Part shown: one piece after another, positions 1-11,564 of the stretch
Numbering within the stretch: the first letter of the stretch is position 1
Layout: every line of letters starts with the position of its first letter
Assembly (NCBI GenBank): GCA_024364735.1
Contig: JAGFNQ010002304.1
Coordinates: 44,376 to 108,375, forward strand
From: Boesenbergia rotunda
Taxonomy: Eukaryota; Streptophyta; Magnoliopsida; Zingiberales; Zingiberaceae
Direction of reading: 5' to 3'
DNA: 64,000 bases
Notes under the pieces: model-generated
What the model saw: the letters and a program-made list of their open reading frames with translations, nothing else
What the model was told of the DNA's origin: nothing
The model's database searches: none
Position numbers and translations under genes: made by a program

Positions 1-420
1 CTCATGTACCCCAACATCTTTAACACCAAACTGCGAGGCAGAAGTGCCTTCCTGCATCTTAGTGGTGAAGAGGAGTCTGGAGACTTCGAACCTTTCGGAT
101 CTCGCCTGCTCTTCAAACAACTCATTAAGATGGAAGATGATGGTATAAGCATCCAAATGCTCATGCTGCTTTTGCAGCTCAGGTACCATAGAGGCTAGCA
201 TGATGCAACTCGCAAGTTCAAAATCGGTCACATGTTTCTGATAGGCCATTAGCTAGTCTGGAGTTGCACCTTCTGGAGGATGGTTGGGAAGTTGATCTTC
301 AATGACATAAGCAAGTTTCTCTCCCTTGAGGACTATCCTCAGGTTTCGAAGTCAGTCCATGAAGTTCGGCCCGGTCAGTTTATTGGTGTCCAAAATGGAT
401 CGCAAGTTTAGAGAAGACAT
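1..420 (-). pseudogene. gag: Copia gag N-terminal part, broken (Copia-A)
   Basis: Reading the minus strand from an ATG at 420-418 gives a Copia Gag start of the UBN2 type: an SLNLRSILDTNKLTG-like opening, a W/L-rich segment, then a PELQKQHEHLDAYTI-like segment. Gag would form the particle around the element RNA. Two in-frame stops interrupt it: TGA at 354-352, where related proteins have Trp (TGG to TGA), and TAG at 255-253, probably from CAG. The frame is otherwise open to the window edge, so the break is by point mutation rather than deletion. The small plus-strand frame at 4-198 is its antisense shadow. Confidence 0.75.
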
Positions 421-2104
421 GATCGAGTGATTAACCTAGAAATACAAATTGAGCTTATGTGAGAAGAATGATAAAGAATGTATCAATATATATTAATTAA
501 AAATCCTATTTATTTTTCAAATTGAATAACCCTTTTTATCAATTCGGGAGATTGTAGGAACATCTCCAAATAGGTTGATATCCAACCATAGATAAGAACA
601 ACCATGGCTGTGGCCATCAAGTTATTCTTAGCTATGAAGGTAGGTAATTATACCGATTACATATCACATATATGTAACTATCACTTTATGCTATCAACTA
701 ATTGAATGTTTACATAAATCATTGGGTTGTTAACTCATTAACAAGTATGCGACATTATACATAGCACCCAACTGCACCTCTCTTTGCATCGACCTTGGCT
801 GTGGCACAACAAATCGATGCTCCAAGCTTAAGGCTGACCCATTAATCAAGAAATAGTTTTAATATGGTTGGAGCTCATTCAACCGTTTAGTCAGGCTTGG
901 ATGTGTCCAACAACCAAAACTAAGGATTGACCTCTGACTCCAACTATATTATTCGTAAACTAATTCCATGGTTTGAACATGTTGAGGTTCAAGCCGGGCA
1001 TGGATGTGTCCATCAACCCAAACGAGAAACAAAGCTCCGATTCTAACCATATTAATGGAAGGTGTTGGCCTTAATATTTTGTAAGGGGTTTTGGGTCTCA
1101 TCCTTTCTTTTCTAAGCACATTCATGACATAATTATATGTCATGTGAGTATGTATGTGACTTAATTTATCAAGTCCCATGAATTGAATTAGGAACCGGAT
1201 TTCCTAATTCTAATTTAATACTTTATTAAAGGAATTGTTTTGGGAAACAATTTCCTAAATTGTCATAATCAATTTCGGAAATAATATGTTTAAGACTTTG
1301 ATTTCTCTAAATCAAATCTTATTAAATTAAGAGATAATTTCCTTAATTCAACCACATATTATTTTCATGAAAATCTCATTTAAGAAACTGTATAGGAAAC
1401 ATTTTCCTAATTAATTTTGGAGACAACAATATGTAAGAGCATCACTCTTAAATCATATTTTATTCATGGATTTAATTAATTACAACAAATCGTTTTCTAA
1501 GGGTGGCTCCCCGAGGCTCAGATACCCAAAGAAAAGTAATTTGTCGTAAATCCAATTTGGTCCGCTTCGGAAGCGTAACCAAATTAAACATGACAATTTC
1601 ATTTAAAATTGGGAAATTAAATTACAACAACTAACTTTAAATTGGACGGCTCCCCGAGGCTCAATCCAAAATAAAAAATTTTGTTGTCAATTTAAAAACC
1701 AATTCAAATTTAATTGTCAATTAATTGTCCATAAATTTGTCTAGACTTTCTTGAAAGAAAGTGCCCAAAATTGCGAGATTTCATAATAGGTTTTCAGAAT
1801 AATTGTAAGTTTCTGGTACAAAGAAAACTTACATATTTCTAAAATTGAAAATTTTCTAAAAATAGAAAATTTCCAAAATTGAAAAGTTTCCAAAGATGGG
1901 AAGTTTTCATAATTATCATAAAATTTCAAAAACTAGGATATTTCAAACGTTTGCGAAATTTCATGAGGATTCCCAAACTTTGAAATTCCTAAATCTAAAA
2001 TTTATAATAATTGGAAAGTTTACATAATTAAAAATTTTTCCAAAATTGAGATTATGACAAAGTTTTCCGCAAAACAATTATATGATTATGTCGAACACTA
2101 ACCG
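421..2104 (-). other. AT-rich internal leader of Copia-A
   Basis: About 1.7 kb between gag and the LTR with no credible coding frame. It is rich in AAATTT-type words. The phrase GGCTCCCCGAGGCTCA occurs twice (near 1505 and 1649) in otherwise AT-rich sequence, suggesting a local duplication. The frames at 949-1179 and 1741-1929 have no recognisable content. Confidence 0.5.
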
Positions 2105-2116
2105 GCTCTGATACCA
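2105..2116 (-). promoter_or_regulatory. Primer binding site, Copia-A
   Basis: On the minus strand this reads TGGTATCAGAGC, the usual plant Copia site complementary to the 3' end of initiator methionine tRNA. It lies one base inside the LTR edge and fixes the orientation of the element as minus. Confidence 0.9.
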
Positions 2117-2117
2117 C

Positions 2118-4377
2118 TGTTGGGACCGGGTGCATGTTGACAAGGATACGGGTTCGTAAAATTTTAAATTTTTACGTGCAGTGGAAGAATTAGCATAAAA
2201 TAATTTCTCAAATTACTTTAACCACGTATCTAGCATGCAACCTTATGATGTGTGGACATGATCATAAATTAAAACTTTGCGGAAAAGTAAACTAATTTAC
2301 TTAGTACATCGCGTAACTCGAAGTAAGGGACGAGATCCAACCGTAACGTCCCTTGGAAGCTCCGCCTCTATTCGCGTCCACGCCGAGTTCTCTTCAGGAT
2401 GACTTCGCAAAGTCATGAGTTTTGTGCCGACGAGAACTACTAGATTCTCTAAAGGCACAACTAGAAGATCAAGAGAGAAGAAAGGAAACTAACCACCAAG
2501 AAACGGAATCTAAATTCCAGGAAGGAAGGAGATGCGACCCGCTTCTTCTTCTTCTTCTTTGGCACCTTCTTGATGGAGGTTGCTCACGCCAACTCTTGGA
2601 GATGTGAGGGTGGTGCGCGGCCCTAGGGTGGGTGTGCGCCGGCCATAGGGAGAGGAGGTGGGCGCCGGCCCTAAGGGGAAGAGAGAGGGAGAGAATAAGA
2701 GAGAGAGAGGGAGAGAGTTAATCTCTTGATCAATCTATTAAAGAAATCAAGCCTAGCCTTGGTTCCTTTATATAGTAGCCTCTCCCTTGCCAAGTCTCCC
2801 CTTTAACGGAATTTTTCATAAGAAATTTATCCTATAAATTTTCTTTATGAATTATTCCGTTTAAACCAAGTTTTATTATAACTAATTTTATAATAAAACA
2901 AATACATCTCTCCTTTTATTATGGAATAAATTTTACAAGAAATTTATAAATTTCCTTATTATGAAAAAAATCAATTCATAATTGATTTTATAAAATTAAA
3001 ATAAACCATTCCATGGATCATTTTAATTCCCATAAAAAGAATAAATTTCTATAAATTTATTTATATAAATTTCTTTATACAAATTTATTTATCTATAATT
3101 TATAAAACAAATCGCGCTAGATTTATTTTATTAATTAAACCAAATAAATTGGTTTTTCCCCAATATTGTGGTCGGCCAAACCAAAGAGGGTTGGCACCCT
3201 CTTTGGCCGGCCAAACCGAGCCGAACCCATCGCGAATTAAACTCATTTAATTCGCCCAATAAGCCTTCAAAAGACTTAGCCATTTTTAGCTTCCGTTGCG
3301 CCTCTGATTAACTCAGATTCGACTTATTTCTCTTGATCGGAAAATCTAATTTTCAACTCGTTTTAAATCCCTCGGATCACTCGTAGTGCGTGTGACTAAA
3401 TAGGCTTTCGATTTATGTTGGTCGTCTATAATTAACCAATTATAGAACGATCATGAGTGGCACCTAGTAGTACATCATGATCCCCAATTAATCGAAAGAT
3501 TAACGGTTGACCTCAGATATAATTCTGAAACCCTTCAGCAGCTCTAATGAAACGTGCCCCATTCCCTTCACCATCTTATACCCACTTGGTTCAGGACATG
3601 GTCTGTGTGTGTCAGTCCCCACTAGGCTGACTAAGTCACACCTAGCCCAAGTAGTGTCTTTCTCGTCCTTTGGATTTCTAATTACTCTCATGTATTTAAG
3701 AGACTCATACTCTAAACATGACATGCTCTGGCCAGAGGCTTTGAGTAGCAATCCGACGATAGGCCTGGGTATACATCTCCTCGCAAGGAGTGGTGAATCC
3801 TTTGTAGGCTGTTCAAACATCTTCGGGCACTTCGGCTTATACCCAATCATCCTGGGTCCACACCTCCTTGGAGATGCTTGCTTAAGATGTTAAAATATAA
3901 GTCTCCATGACCAAGATGACTTGAACACCGCAAGTCAAAGGAACATCGCACTTAAGCTGCAGTAAGAACTTCACTGACATATCTATATAGATTACCATAT
4001 GAAGTTTTACAGCTAGTTACTCCAATGAACTAGTTCCCTTAACTAGCATCCATGTTTATCTCCGGACATCCCAATGTCACCAGCCAGTGAGAATCAGCTG
4101 ATTAGAGAATAACCCATGCTAGTCTCAACAGAATTGATAGTGTCTGTTTTTATCAATTCATCGACTAGGGATATTTTCAATACTTCACAATTGCACATGT
4201 AGAGATAATCACTAGTTGTGATCTCATCACAAATTCTCTTATGCTGTGAATTGTATTGCGGACATTCAGTAGATGAGTTTAAGATCCCAATCAAATACAC
4301 AAACATGTATACTCAAATAGTGAATTTTCATTTATTAAAATAAATGTTTACAATCATAAGGCGATTGCCTTAGGACA
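2118..4377 (-). repeat. 5' LTR of Copia-A (2260 bp)
   Basis: The LTR begins TGTTGGGACC and ends TTAGGACA in plus-strand reading, so it has TG...CA ends. A TATA-like TATATAAAGG on the minus strand near 2767-2777 is the likely promoter. Downstream in transcript sense lie a GA-rich tract (about 2690-2720) and a CTT microsatellite (about 2545-2560). The frames at 3500-3893 on both strands are shadows inside the LTR. Confidence 0.85.
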
Positions 4378-5335
4378 CTTCTCTCATATCACTAACAGGG
4401 GGCTCCCTTCTCTCAGACCGGGGAACAACTGGAGGGAGCACTCCGGCTGGTTCCTTGCGACGGGCATATTGTACCTCCTCCACATTAACGTGCTTGACAG
4501 AACGCCCCAGCAAATCATCGAAGCTGACGGGGGGCTTCTTCACCAGGGATCGGAAAAAATCCCCTTCTGTGAGCCCTTGGGTGCAGGCACTGACAAGGAT
4601 TTCCGATGTTGCACTGGGCACGTCTTGTGCCACCCTATTGAACCGCTGGATGTACTCCTTGAGCGGCTCTTTCGGCTTCTGCTTGAGGGCGAACAAATTG
4701 AGTGTCATCTTCTAATAGCGACGACTACTGGCGAAGTGGTGGAGGAAGGCGGTTCTAAACTCTGCGAAGGAGTTGATAGAACCTTGTGGCAGCCTTTGGA
4801 ACCATCGTTGAGCTGCCCCAGACAGGTTGCTCAGGAACACCCGGCACTTTACACCATCATTATATTGGTGCAGGAGTGCCGCGTTGTCAAACTTGGAAAC
4901 ATGATCCCCCGGATCTGTCTTCCCGTCATAATCAGCGATCCCAGGCCCGTGAAACTGCTTCGGCATGGCGTCTTCCACAATCTCAAATGAGAAGGGAGTA
5001 GAGGGAGCCTTGTGGGAGGCCTTAGGTTCCTCTCTTTTCCCGTGTCCTTCTTCGTTCCTCTGCACGTTGGAGGCTACCGAGTTGGCCTTCTCTATATCTC
5101 CGGGAGAGTCCCTTCGGGGGCCTGGGGCTGCTCCGTCCCGTCGCCCCAATGGTGTGACGGATCTTCGCGAGTGCGAGATGGAGACTCTAGGGATCTCCTC
5201 CCGTGCCGGAGCTCCTCGCTGCGAGGTAGCTTGCTCGACTTGGTGTTGCTCGAGCGCTTCCTTGATGGCGTTGGCCACCAAGCGATCTAGTTCCTCCCTC
5301 GTCAGGACAATGGATTGTCCTTCCCGTCCTGCCAT
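4378..5335 (-). pseudogene. gag: Tat-type Gypsy gag, truncated by Copia-A
   Basis: Gag polyprotein starting at ATG 5335 (MAGREGQSIVLTREELDRLV). It contains a retrotransposon gag domain with the segment RVFLSNLSGAAQRWFQRLPQ, then FALKQKPKEPLKEYIQRFN. An in-frame TAG at 4714-4712 lies after SSRRY and before KMTLNLF. The frame is open on both sides, and the same TAG stands at the homologous place in Tat-3 (59979-59977). After the conserved GRSVKHVNVEEVQYARRKE segment the frame runs into the Copia LTR at 4377 and ends on foreign codons. The plus-strand frames at 4455-5450 are shadows. Confidence 0.8.
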
Positions 5336-5362
5336 TGGTGCTCCTTCTGGTGCTTTACTGGT

Positions 5363-5380
5363 TTCCCACAGACGGCGCCA
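5363..5380 (-). promoter_or_regulatory. Primer binding site, Tat-1
   Basis: On the minus strand this reads TGGCGCCGTCTGTGGGAA, a common primer binding site of plant Tat-lineage Gypsy elements. It lies four bases inside the LTR edge. Confidence 0.8.
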
Positions 5381-5384
5381 AACT

Positions 5385-6122
5385 TGTTCCAGAAGAAATC
5401 AATGTCGACGGCCAGTCACTAGGGTTCAGCCCACGCGGATGCTGACGTGAAGGGAGGAACTCTGTGCTCTGTGAGATCAACACAAGTGTTAGGGGAACAT
5501 GCCGGAGGATGTCCGGCGGAGCCCTCTCCGACACTCAAGTCAGTGCCTCGATGGAGAGGAAAAGTATAAGGCAGAAAGATGTTTGAGTAGCAGAGAATGC
5601 ATAACCCCCTTACCAAAGGGGCTAGGGTATCGTTTATACATGCGACGACTGTCTTCATGCGTCTTGCGATCTTTGCCACCTCCCCCATTTTTCGGTTACT
5701 GGATAACCTTTGCAACGGTTCACGCCGCCATCAAGTTCGGCGCGTTGTGACATTTATGGGTCATGATAACTCCACGATAATGGGTGATGACTATCCGCAG
5801 ATCCGAATAAAGGGGGTCGTTACATGAGGCCGAATGCTTCTTGGGCTCCGCTTCCTCGAGGTGATCTCAGGGTCTTCTGGTCTAGGCGGTCGCGGGCATT
5901 CCGCTTCTCTGAGGTGGTCTCGGGACCCGACTTCCCAAGGTGATCCCGGGAGGGGTTTTCTGATCTGATCCTCCAGGGCGTGCTTACCGCGAGGGGGGCC
6001 CTGGAGGCTCCTCTTCCCGAGAGTATCCCGGGAGTTCTGAGAGGGAAGTCGCTAAGACTCGTCACATCTTGGCACGCAGCTTCTTCATCCCCGTGCCCGC
6101 CACGGGCTAGTCAACCCCATCA
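5385..6122 (-). repeat. 5' LTR of Tat-1 (738 bp)
   Basis: Starts TGTTCCAGAAG and ends AACCCCATCA in plus-strand reading. It is homologous along its length to the LTRs at 22893, 38428, 40148 and 60650 through shared blocks such as CACTCAAGTCAGTG and the CACGGGCTA end. A TATAAACG-like box on the minus strand near 5630 corresponds to the TATAAAAGG box of the other copies. Confidence 0.8.
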
Positions 6123-8048
6123 TATACAAAATTACAATTATATAAAAAATAAATTAGAAAATTAGTTACTTTAAAATTATATATATTGATTTATACATAT
6201 TTTGTATTTTGTATTTTTATATATTTTATTTCATATTTTGAAAAAAAAAAAACACTGCATATCAAGCACAACGAATGATGGTTTATTATGACTCGGCATG
6301 GCTCAACACATCACCTAAACGAGCCAAATAACCTTGACCTCTTTTTTAGCCCCATTAAATCATTTTGCCACCTTTAATATCACACAAAATAAAAGTACAA
6401 TGTAATTACTAAATTAACAAATATAATATTATTGACATAAGTTATACCAAATCAATTGAGCATCCTTTATCTACACACACACCCACACCCACACACCCAA
6501 AAGGTCAGTCATCACATTTTTATTTCAAAAATTCTCTTATTCCAACTTTGTCGTAGTTATGATCAAGATTCAAAAATCAATCTTGATCACATTACTTTTT
6601 GTTTCAAACTTGTTACATATTGAGTGTGAGTGTTGTTATATCAAATATGTTTTTATCAATTTAGTAAAAATTATTTAGACTTATTAAAATTACTTTAACT
6701 TAATCAAAATCACTTCAATATTATTGTGGTAGTTATGATCATAGCTACTATACATGCAGTAATTATGACTATAATTATTCCAACTTATAGTGGCTATAAC
6801 CACATGTGAACCCCATGTGAACCAATTTTGATTAAATTATTTCAACTTAGTCAAAATTATTATATAGAGAGTATTATCATATCAAAATACTCTTTATTAA
6901 TTTAGATAAAATTGTTCTAGTTTAATTAAATCATTTTAACATTATTATAGTAATAATAATTATATAAATTATAATAGTAAACCTATGTGTCAATCCACAC
7001 ATAGAAATCCAATCATCCAAGGTACTTTAAGTTGACCTATAAAAAATCTTAAGTTACCTCAGCCAACCTATAAAAACTCATAAAATCTACTTACATTCTA
7101 GAAGTCAGACTAAACAATTTGATGCACAATGCTCTCAATATTGGATTATGGAGAAAAGTCGATTATACACAATTTTATTCTATTTTGAAAAAGATTATAT
7201 GATAGCAAGTTTATTGTAGCATCAAGATTCCCCATCATTCTATAAGTTAGACTATTTAAACAAATTGCCAATTTAGGTCAACCCCCTATGTTTTTTTGTT
7301 TGACTAACACTTAGGTTGACCTACGAGAAAACTCTAAGTTGGCCTATCAACCTTTGTTCCAAAGGCCAAATATCTAATATATCTAGTCTACCCAAGTCCT
7401 GAATCACCCAAGTACTGGGATGGAGCTCCTTAGGTAACAAGGCTCACTATCTAGAAGGTAGATTGTATCATTACTATTAATTTTGTTTTCGAAACAAACC
7501 CAAAATACATCAATATTAACATTAAGGGTCCTCGAATCCATTTCCAAGCTTGATGATTATCAATGAGGTCGATGTTCCACATAGCTTCATGCTCGATCAA
7601 GTAAATTCATCATCTAAGGTTAGATCGACCATTTCAATCACCCAAATCAACACGAGGGATCCGATAGAAACTCATAATTCAAAATGCATTGCTAAATCAT
7701 CGAAAGAGGTAGAACCATACCTTCTGCTGCTCCTTCACAATCTGTGGTTTGTCTTGTCTTGGTTTTTCTTAACTTGCCTGTATTGCACACATGAAATCTA
7801 AGCTACTGATATTAATACCAACCACAATGGCAATAGATCAAAACGGTTGATCTTAAGCAAAGAACAATTCAAAATGTTCGCGATCTGATTAGATTTTCCC
7901 AAATCACAAAGTACTATTGCAGAAGAAGAATGTTTAGGCGCCGAATCGAAATTTTTAGGAAATGATTTGATCATCAACCTTGATGTAGCAAATCCAAAGT
8001 GCTCGCTATTATTTCATATGATGAGGTAGCGAATCGGCTAGGGCCAAT
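6123..8048. other. AT-rich intergenic region
   Basis: No credible gene. There is a CA-rich microsatellite at about 6473-6500. Between 7020 and 7350 are degenerate repeats of a phrase like AAGTTGACCTATAAAAA/CTAAGTTGGCC on both strands. The 83-codon frame at 7550-7801 has no recognisable domain and a low-complexity leucine/tryptophan end, so I do not call it. This stretch separates Tat-1 from the 3' end of the VOC gene. Confidence 0.5.
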
Positions 8049-8573
8049 CAATTTTTGGGTTTGAAGTTCTTCAGCACGGATTCAATGACCCAGACAACGT
8101 CGTACGGGTCCTTCACCTTCCCGTAGACGCCATTTTCGTGCACCGCCACTTCGCTAATGAGCTCCGCACCGCCAGCTAACGCCCTCTTTACCGCCTCATC
8201 TACGTCCTCAGTTTCGATCCAGATCGCGATCCCGCCGAAGGATGGCGCTGCAGATCCTTCCTCGCCTCTGTCGACGGCACACGCTTCGCGTCCAAATGGC
8301 AGAGGAAAGGAAGAAAATAAAGGGGGGAAAATTAAGGGGGCTTATTGCTTACCCTTCCTCAAATCGATCGCTGACGAGCAGAACAGAGGAACCGATCTTT
8401 AGCTCGGAGGAGATGATGCGAGGAAGGCTGCGCTTCGGGTGCCACACCCGATAAAGCTCCTCCGCACCGAAAGCGTCTCTGTAGAACTTCACCGCCGCCG
8501 CGGCCTTCGCCCCAGGAATCAGCAGCTGCGGCTTGATCCCATACGTACCCGCTTCACTCGACGCCGCCGCCAT
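8049..8573 (-). CDS. VOC/glyoxalase-like protein, two exons
   Basis: The only host gene I can recognise. Exon 1 is about 8573-8353 (start MAAASSEAGTYGIKPQLLIP) and exon 2 about 8267-8049. The donor is GG|GTAAGC at 8352 and the acceptor CAG at 8270-8268, giving an 85-bp intron. The product is about 146 residues. Exon 1 holds the first half of a vicinal-oxygen-chelate fold (AVKFYRDAFGAEELYR, IISSELKIGSSVLLVSD). Exon 2 holds the second half (FGGIAIWIETEDVDEAVKRA, then GVYGKVKDPYDVVW). This resembles the small plant proteins related to Arabidopsis At5g48480, whose substrate is unknown to me; metal chelation and glyoxalase activity should not be assumed. The start at 8573 is preferred to the ATG at 8672 because a TATA box lies between them. 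By my count the exons sum to one base off a multiple of three, so the frame near 8090-8101 needs a base-by-base check. Confidence 0.75.
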
Positions 8574-8644
8574 TGCGAGATCGAAGCTTCCCGAAAGCAA
8601 CAACAAGAGGAAAGGAACGGACAACTGACCAAGAAGCAAGAAGG

Positions 8645-8652
8645 TATTTATA
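8645..8652 (-). promoter_or_regulatory. TATA box of the VOC gene
   Basis: The minus strand reads TATAAATA about 72 bases upstream of the chosen ATG at 8573. Transcription would start near 8615, leaving a leader of about 40 bases. This placement excludes the upstream in-frame ATG at 8672. Confidence 0.55.
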
Positions 8653-8699
8653 GAAAGCGCAGTCCTCGTCACTCCTCGAAACCGTTGGAATAATTCGAG

Positions 8700-9281
8700 T
8701 TCATTTGATCCATTTACTTAAATGCACTTCGGAGAGCAAACAACTACGATACTACCCTTGCTGCCCGCCCGTCAATTTCGAATCTCAGCCGTTGGACAGG
8801 ATCCGAGACCAGGCTTCAATGACCCTTTTCCACCTGCCTCGGGGACCAAACGCTGAACTCCAATACGGTACGTGGTGTGGTTGCGTCAATCTTTGGGATT
8901 CTGGCGGAATTTGGAGAAACAGGTAGAGTGGCAGTCTCGGAGTCGGGAGGGTTCGCTCTGCGGCCGCGGGAACCACGTGAACGTATACACACGGTCATTA
9001 GGTCGGGTCAAGCAATGGGTCAGCTCCGGCGAGGCTCGCTTTCACTGGGAGATTTGTTGTCTTGAAAATATTTCAGTTTATTGTCTTCTTTTAGTGGGCC
9101 CCATGGAATGAAATGTAATAGTTGGAAAATCACAGAGATTATTTGTAATGACAAAACTAAAACCGGAACGAAACGAGTGGGGAATATTTTCATTTCATTC
9201 GATATGTAAGATTGGATAGATAGGTGTTGTAATATTCAAATGGCATTGTAAATTAATATGGATGATATTATTATTAATATA
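8700..9281. other. Upstream region of the VOC gene
   Basis: A GC-richer stretch (8700-9060) followed by AT-rich sequence. Several overlapping short frames on both strands (8705-9111) show no domain or codon pattern. This may be promoter or distal regulatory sequence of the VOC gene, but I see no specific site beyond the TATA box. Confidence 0.4.
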
Positions 9282-9492
9282 TGAAAATTTATTATTTATG
9301 CAAATATAGATTAGTTATTTAATTTATTATTACTTATCTATTTATATTTTTTCATTATAAATTCTAAGTTTGATGAATAGTAAGTTTGATTAATTTGTTA
9401 TTATTATCTAGTAGTTGTTGGTGTTCTTCTTTCTTTCATCTTTTTCTCTTTCTCTTTGCATTATCTTTTGTATTATATTTGCATTGTTCACA
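9282..9492 (+). repeat. 5' LTR of Copia-B
   Basis: Direct repeat of 11565-11748 with many substitutions and small indels. It shares TTTAATTTATTATTACTTATCTATTT, then a CTTTCT-rich part, then the TTGTTCACA end. It precedes the primer binding site. Confidence 0.65.
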
Positions 9493-10059
9493 TGGTATCA
9501 AAGCACAATCTTGTCGAGTCGAAAAGTTTGGATTTGGAAGGACTTCAACAGCGTCGTCGAGATTTGTGATTTGAAAGTCTCTAAAGGCCGATCATTGTGA
9601 GGCTTCTTTTGCAATTTGTCGTAGTTGATTTACTGAGAAAATTGATCCACCATAGCTGTAAAAGAATTGCATTTTCTTGGGTTTTAATCGTTGGATTGCC
9701 TTGAAATTTTGAGGGAATGTTCCTCGCATCCAAAGCTACATTTTGAATCGTGAAGATTGGATTTTGAGTTGTTTAAGATCACATGACGATTGAAAAACGT
9801 GACTACTGAATATGTCTTCTCTTTGAAAATTCGATAGTCTACAACAACAATTCCTTAAACCTTGAGCATCCAACATGGCAACAGTTCCTCCTACAGACTT
9901 TGAAGTGACTCAATCATCCAATGTTACAATCGTTTCTCTTACCGAATAGTTTCAAAGGTTCTTTGCATCTCATCCACATGTCTTGTCAGCCTCTTCTCAT
10001 AAAAGTTTGCCCTCTAGTGGTGAAAGAACTTTCTTGTTCCTCTTTTGCAGAAAGGTATA

Positions 10060-10740
10060 ATGAAAGAACTTTCTGCTTTGTATCAAACATGTACTTAGGA
10101 TCTTGTTCCTCTTCCTTTGGGAAAGTGTGCAATTAATTCTCGATGGGTGTATAAGATCAAAACTAAATCTGATGGCTCGGTTGAATAATATAAAGCTCGT
10201 TTGATTACTAAAGGATTTTCCCAACAATATGGTATGGATTATGAGGAAACATTTGTACCAGTTTCCAAGCTTATCACTATCCGTACTCTCATTACAGTTG
10301 CATTAGATTGTTACTGGTCTATTTCCAGATGGATGTTAAAAATACTTTCTTAAATGTAGATCATCGAGAAGAAGTTTACATAGTGCCTCCACCAGGTGTC
10401 ACTCACAATCCTGGTGAAGTTTGTAAACTAAAAAACGCTCTTTAGGGCCTTAAACAAGCTCCTTGAGCTTGGTTTGACAAGTTCTCCATTGTTATTAGAT
10501 CTCTTAGCTTTCTTCCTAGCCAGCGTGACTCCACTCTTTTTGTTTGTTATACTTCATCAGGTCGCGCATTACTCTCTCTTTATGTTGATGACATGATTAT
10601 TACAGGGGATGATATAAGTGGAATAGAAGAGTTGAAACTACATTTGGTTCGTGAGTTTGAAATGAAAGATTTGGTCCTCTACGTTATTTTTTGGGACTGG
10701 AAGTAGCTTATTCTCTCATCGCTATCTTCTCTCGTAATCC
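10060..10740 (+). pseudogene. Copia reverse transcriptase fragment
   Basis: Translated pieces in shifting frames match the Copia reverse transcriptase: SRWVYKIKTKSDGSVE, YKARLITKGFSQQYGMDYEETF, then VSKLITIRTLI. A catalytic YVDD-type segment is recognisable near 10580 (TATGTTGATGACATG). Stops and frameshifts are frequent, so it makes no enzyme. Upstream an ATG at about 9875 (MATVPPTDFEVTQ) may be the remnant of gag, cut after a few codons. Confidence 0.75.
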
Positions 10741-10859
10741 AAATATATTAGTGACATTTTAAAGCAAGTTCATCTATCTGACATTCACATTGTTAATACT
10801 CTGCTTGAGATTAATGCTCCGTACTCTTCTTCTGATGATGTTCCCTTGCCAAATCTCAC

Positions 10860-11412
10860 TTTATATCGTACTCTAGTTGATAGTCTAGTGTATCTTATCA
10901 TCATTAGACCTGATATTGTTTATGTTGTATACACTGTCAGTAAGTTTGTTGCTTCTGCCACTTCAATACATTGAGGAGCAATGTTTCACATCCTTCGATA
11001 TCTTCGAGGTACCCAGTTTCAAAGTCTTCTTTATCTTTCTACTTCTTCCTTAGAGCTGCGTACCTATTTAGATGCAAATTGGGGTGGTGATTCTACATAT
11101 CGTAAGTCTACCACATGATTTTGTGTTTTCTTGGGAGATTCGCTTATATCTTGGAAGAGTAAAAAACAAAATATTGTCTCTCGTTCTTCTACCGAAACAG
11201 AATGTCTTTCTATGACCTCTACTACTATTGAAATTATTTGGTTACGTTGGTTACTTATTGATATGAGTGTTTTTCTCTCAAATCCTACTCCTATGTATTG
11301 TGACAACTCCAGTGCAATTCAAATTGCTCACGATTCTGTCTTTCATGAGCGCACCAAGCATATCGAGATCATATCGAGATTAATTTATCATCTCACGGGC
11401 CATCACTATTAG
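10860..11412 (+). pseudogene. Copia RNase H fragment
   Basis: The frame from 11131 to 11412 reads GDSLISWKSKKQNIVSRSST, ETECLSM, then PMYCDNSSAIQIAHDSVFHERTKHIEI. This is the typical end of Copia RNase H (SWKSKKQ, SSTEAE, D-N-SA, HERTKHIE). Just upstream is YLDANWGGDSTYRKSTT with a TGA inside. The region between this and the reverse transcriptase is frameshifted. Confidence 0.8.
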
Positions 11413-11564
11413 AATGACACCATCGCTTTGTCTTTTATCTCATCTTCCATGTAAATTGTAGACTTGCTCACCCAACCGCATTCCACCGCACGTTTTCAAT
11501 TTCTAGTTAACAAACTCTTGATATTTTCTATTAATGCATCATGAGTTTGAGGGATGCTAGTATA

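Larger units (their letters stand above)
1..4377 (-). mobile_element. Copia LTR retrotransposon, right-hand part (Copia-A)
   Basis: A Copia element on the minus strand whose left end lies outside the window. Visible from right to left are its 5' LTR (2118-4377), a primer binding site complementary to initiator methionine tRNA, a leader of about 1.7 kb and the start of gag. It sits inside the gag gene of a Tat-type Gypsy element, whose reading frame stops exactly at the LTR edge (4378). The 5 bases outside the LTR (4378-4382, CTTCT) should be the target duplication, but the other copy is not visible. Gag carries in-frame stops, so this copy cannot make a normal Gag. Confidence 0.85.
4378..6122 (-). 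mobile_element. Tat-type Gypsy element, 5' end only (Tat-1)
   Basis: Minus-strand Gypsy fragment: 5' LTR (5385-6122), primer binding site (5363-5380) and the first part of gag (5335-4378), cut by the insertion of Copia-A. The rest would lie left of the window. Its Gag closely matches the one in Tat-3 near the right end of the window, and the LTR is a diverged relative of those of Tat-2 and Tat-3. Confidence 0.8.

Noticed and set aside
3500..3893. Two overlapping frames of over 110 codons on opposite strands
   Set aside because: They lie within the Copia-A LTR and have no domain; they are open by chance.
4455..5450. Plus-strand frames of up to 173 codons
   Set aside because: They are antisense to the Tat-1 gag gene, which has clear protein similarity on the minus strand.
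8349..8672. Longer N-terminus of the VOC protein from the ATG at 8672
   Set aside because: A TATA box at 8645-8652 lies downstream of that ATG, and family members start close to MAAASSEAG.
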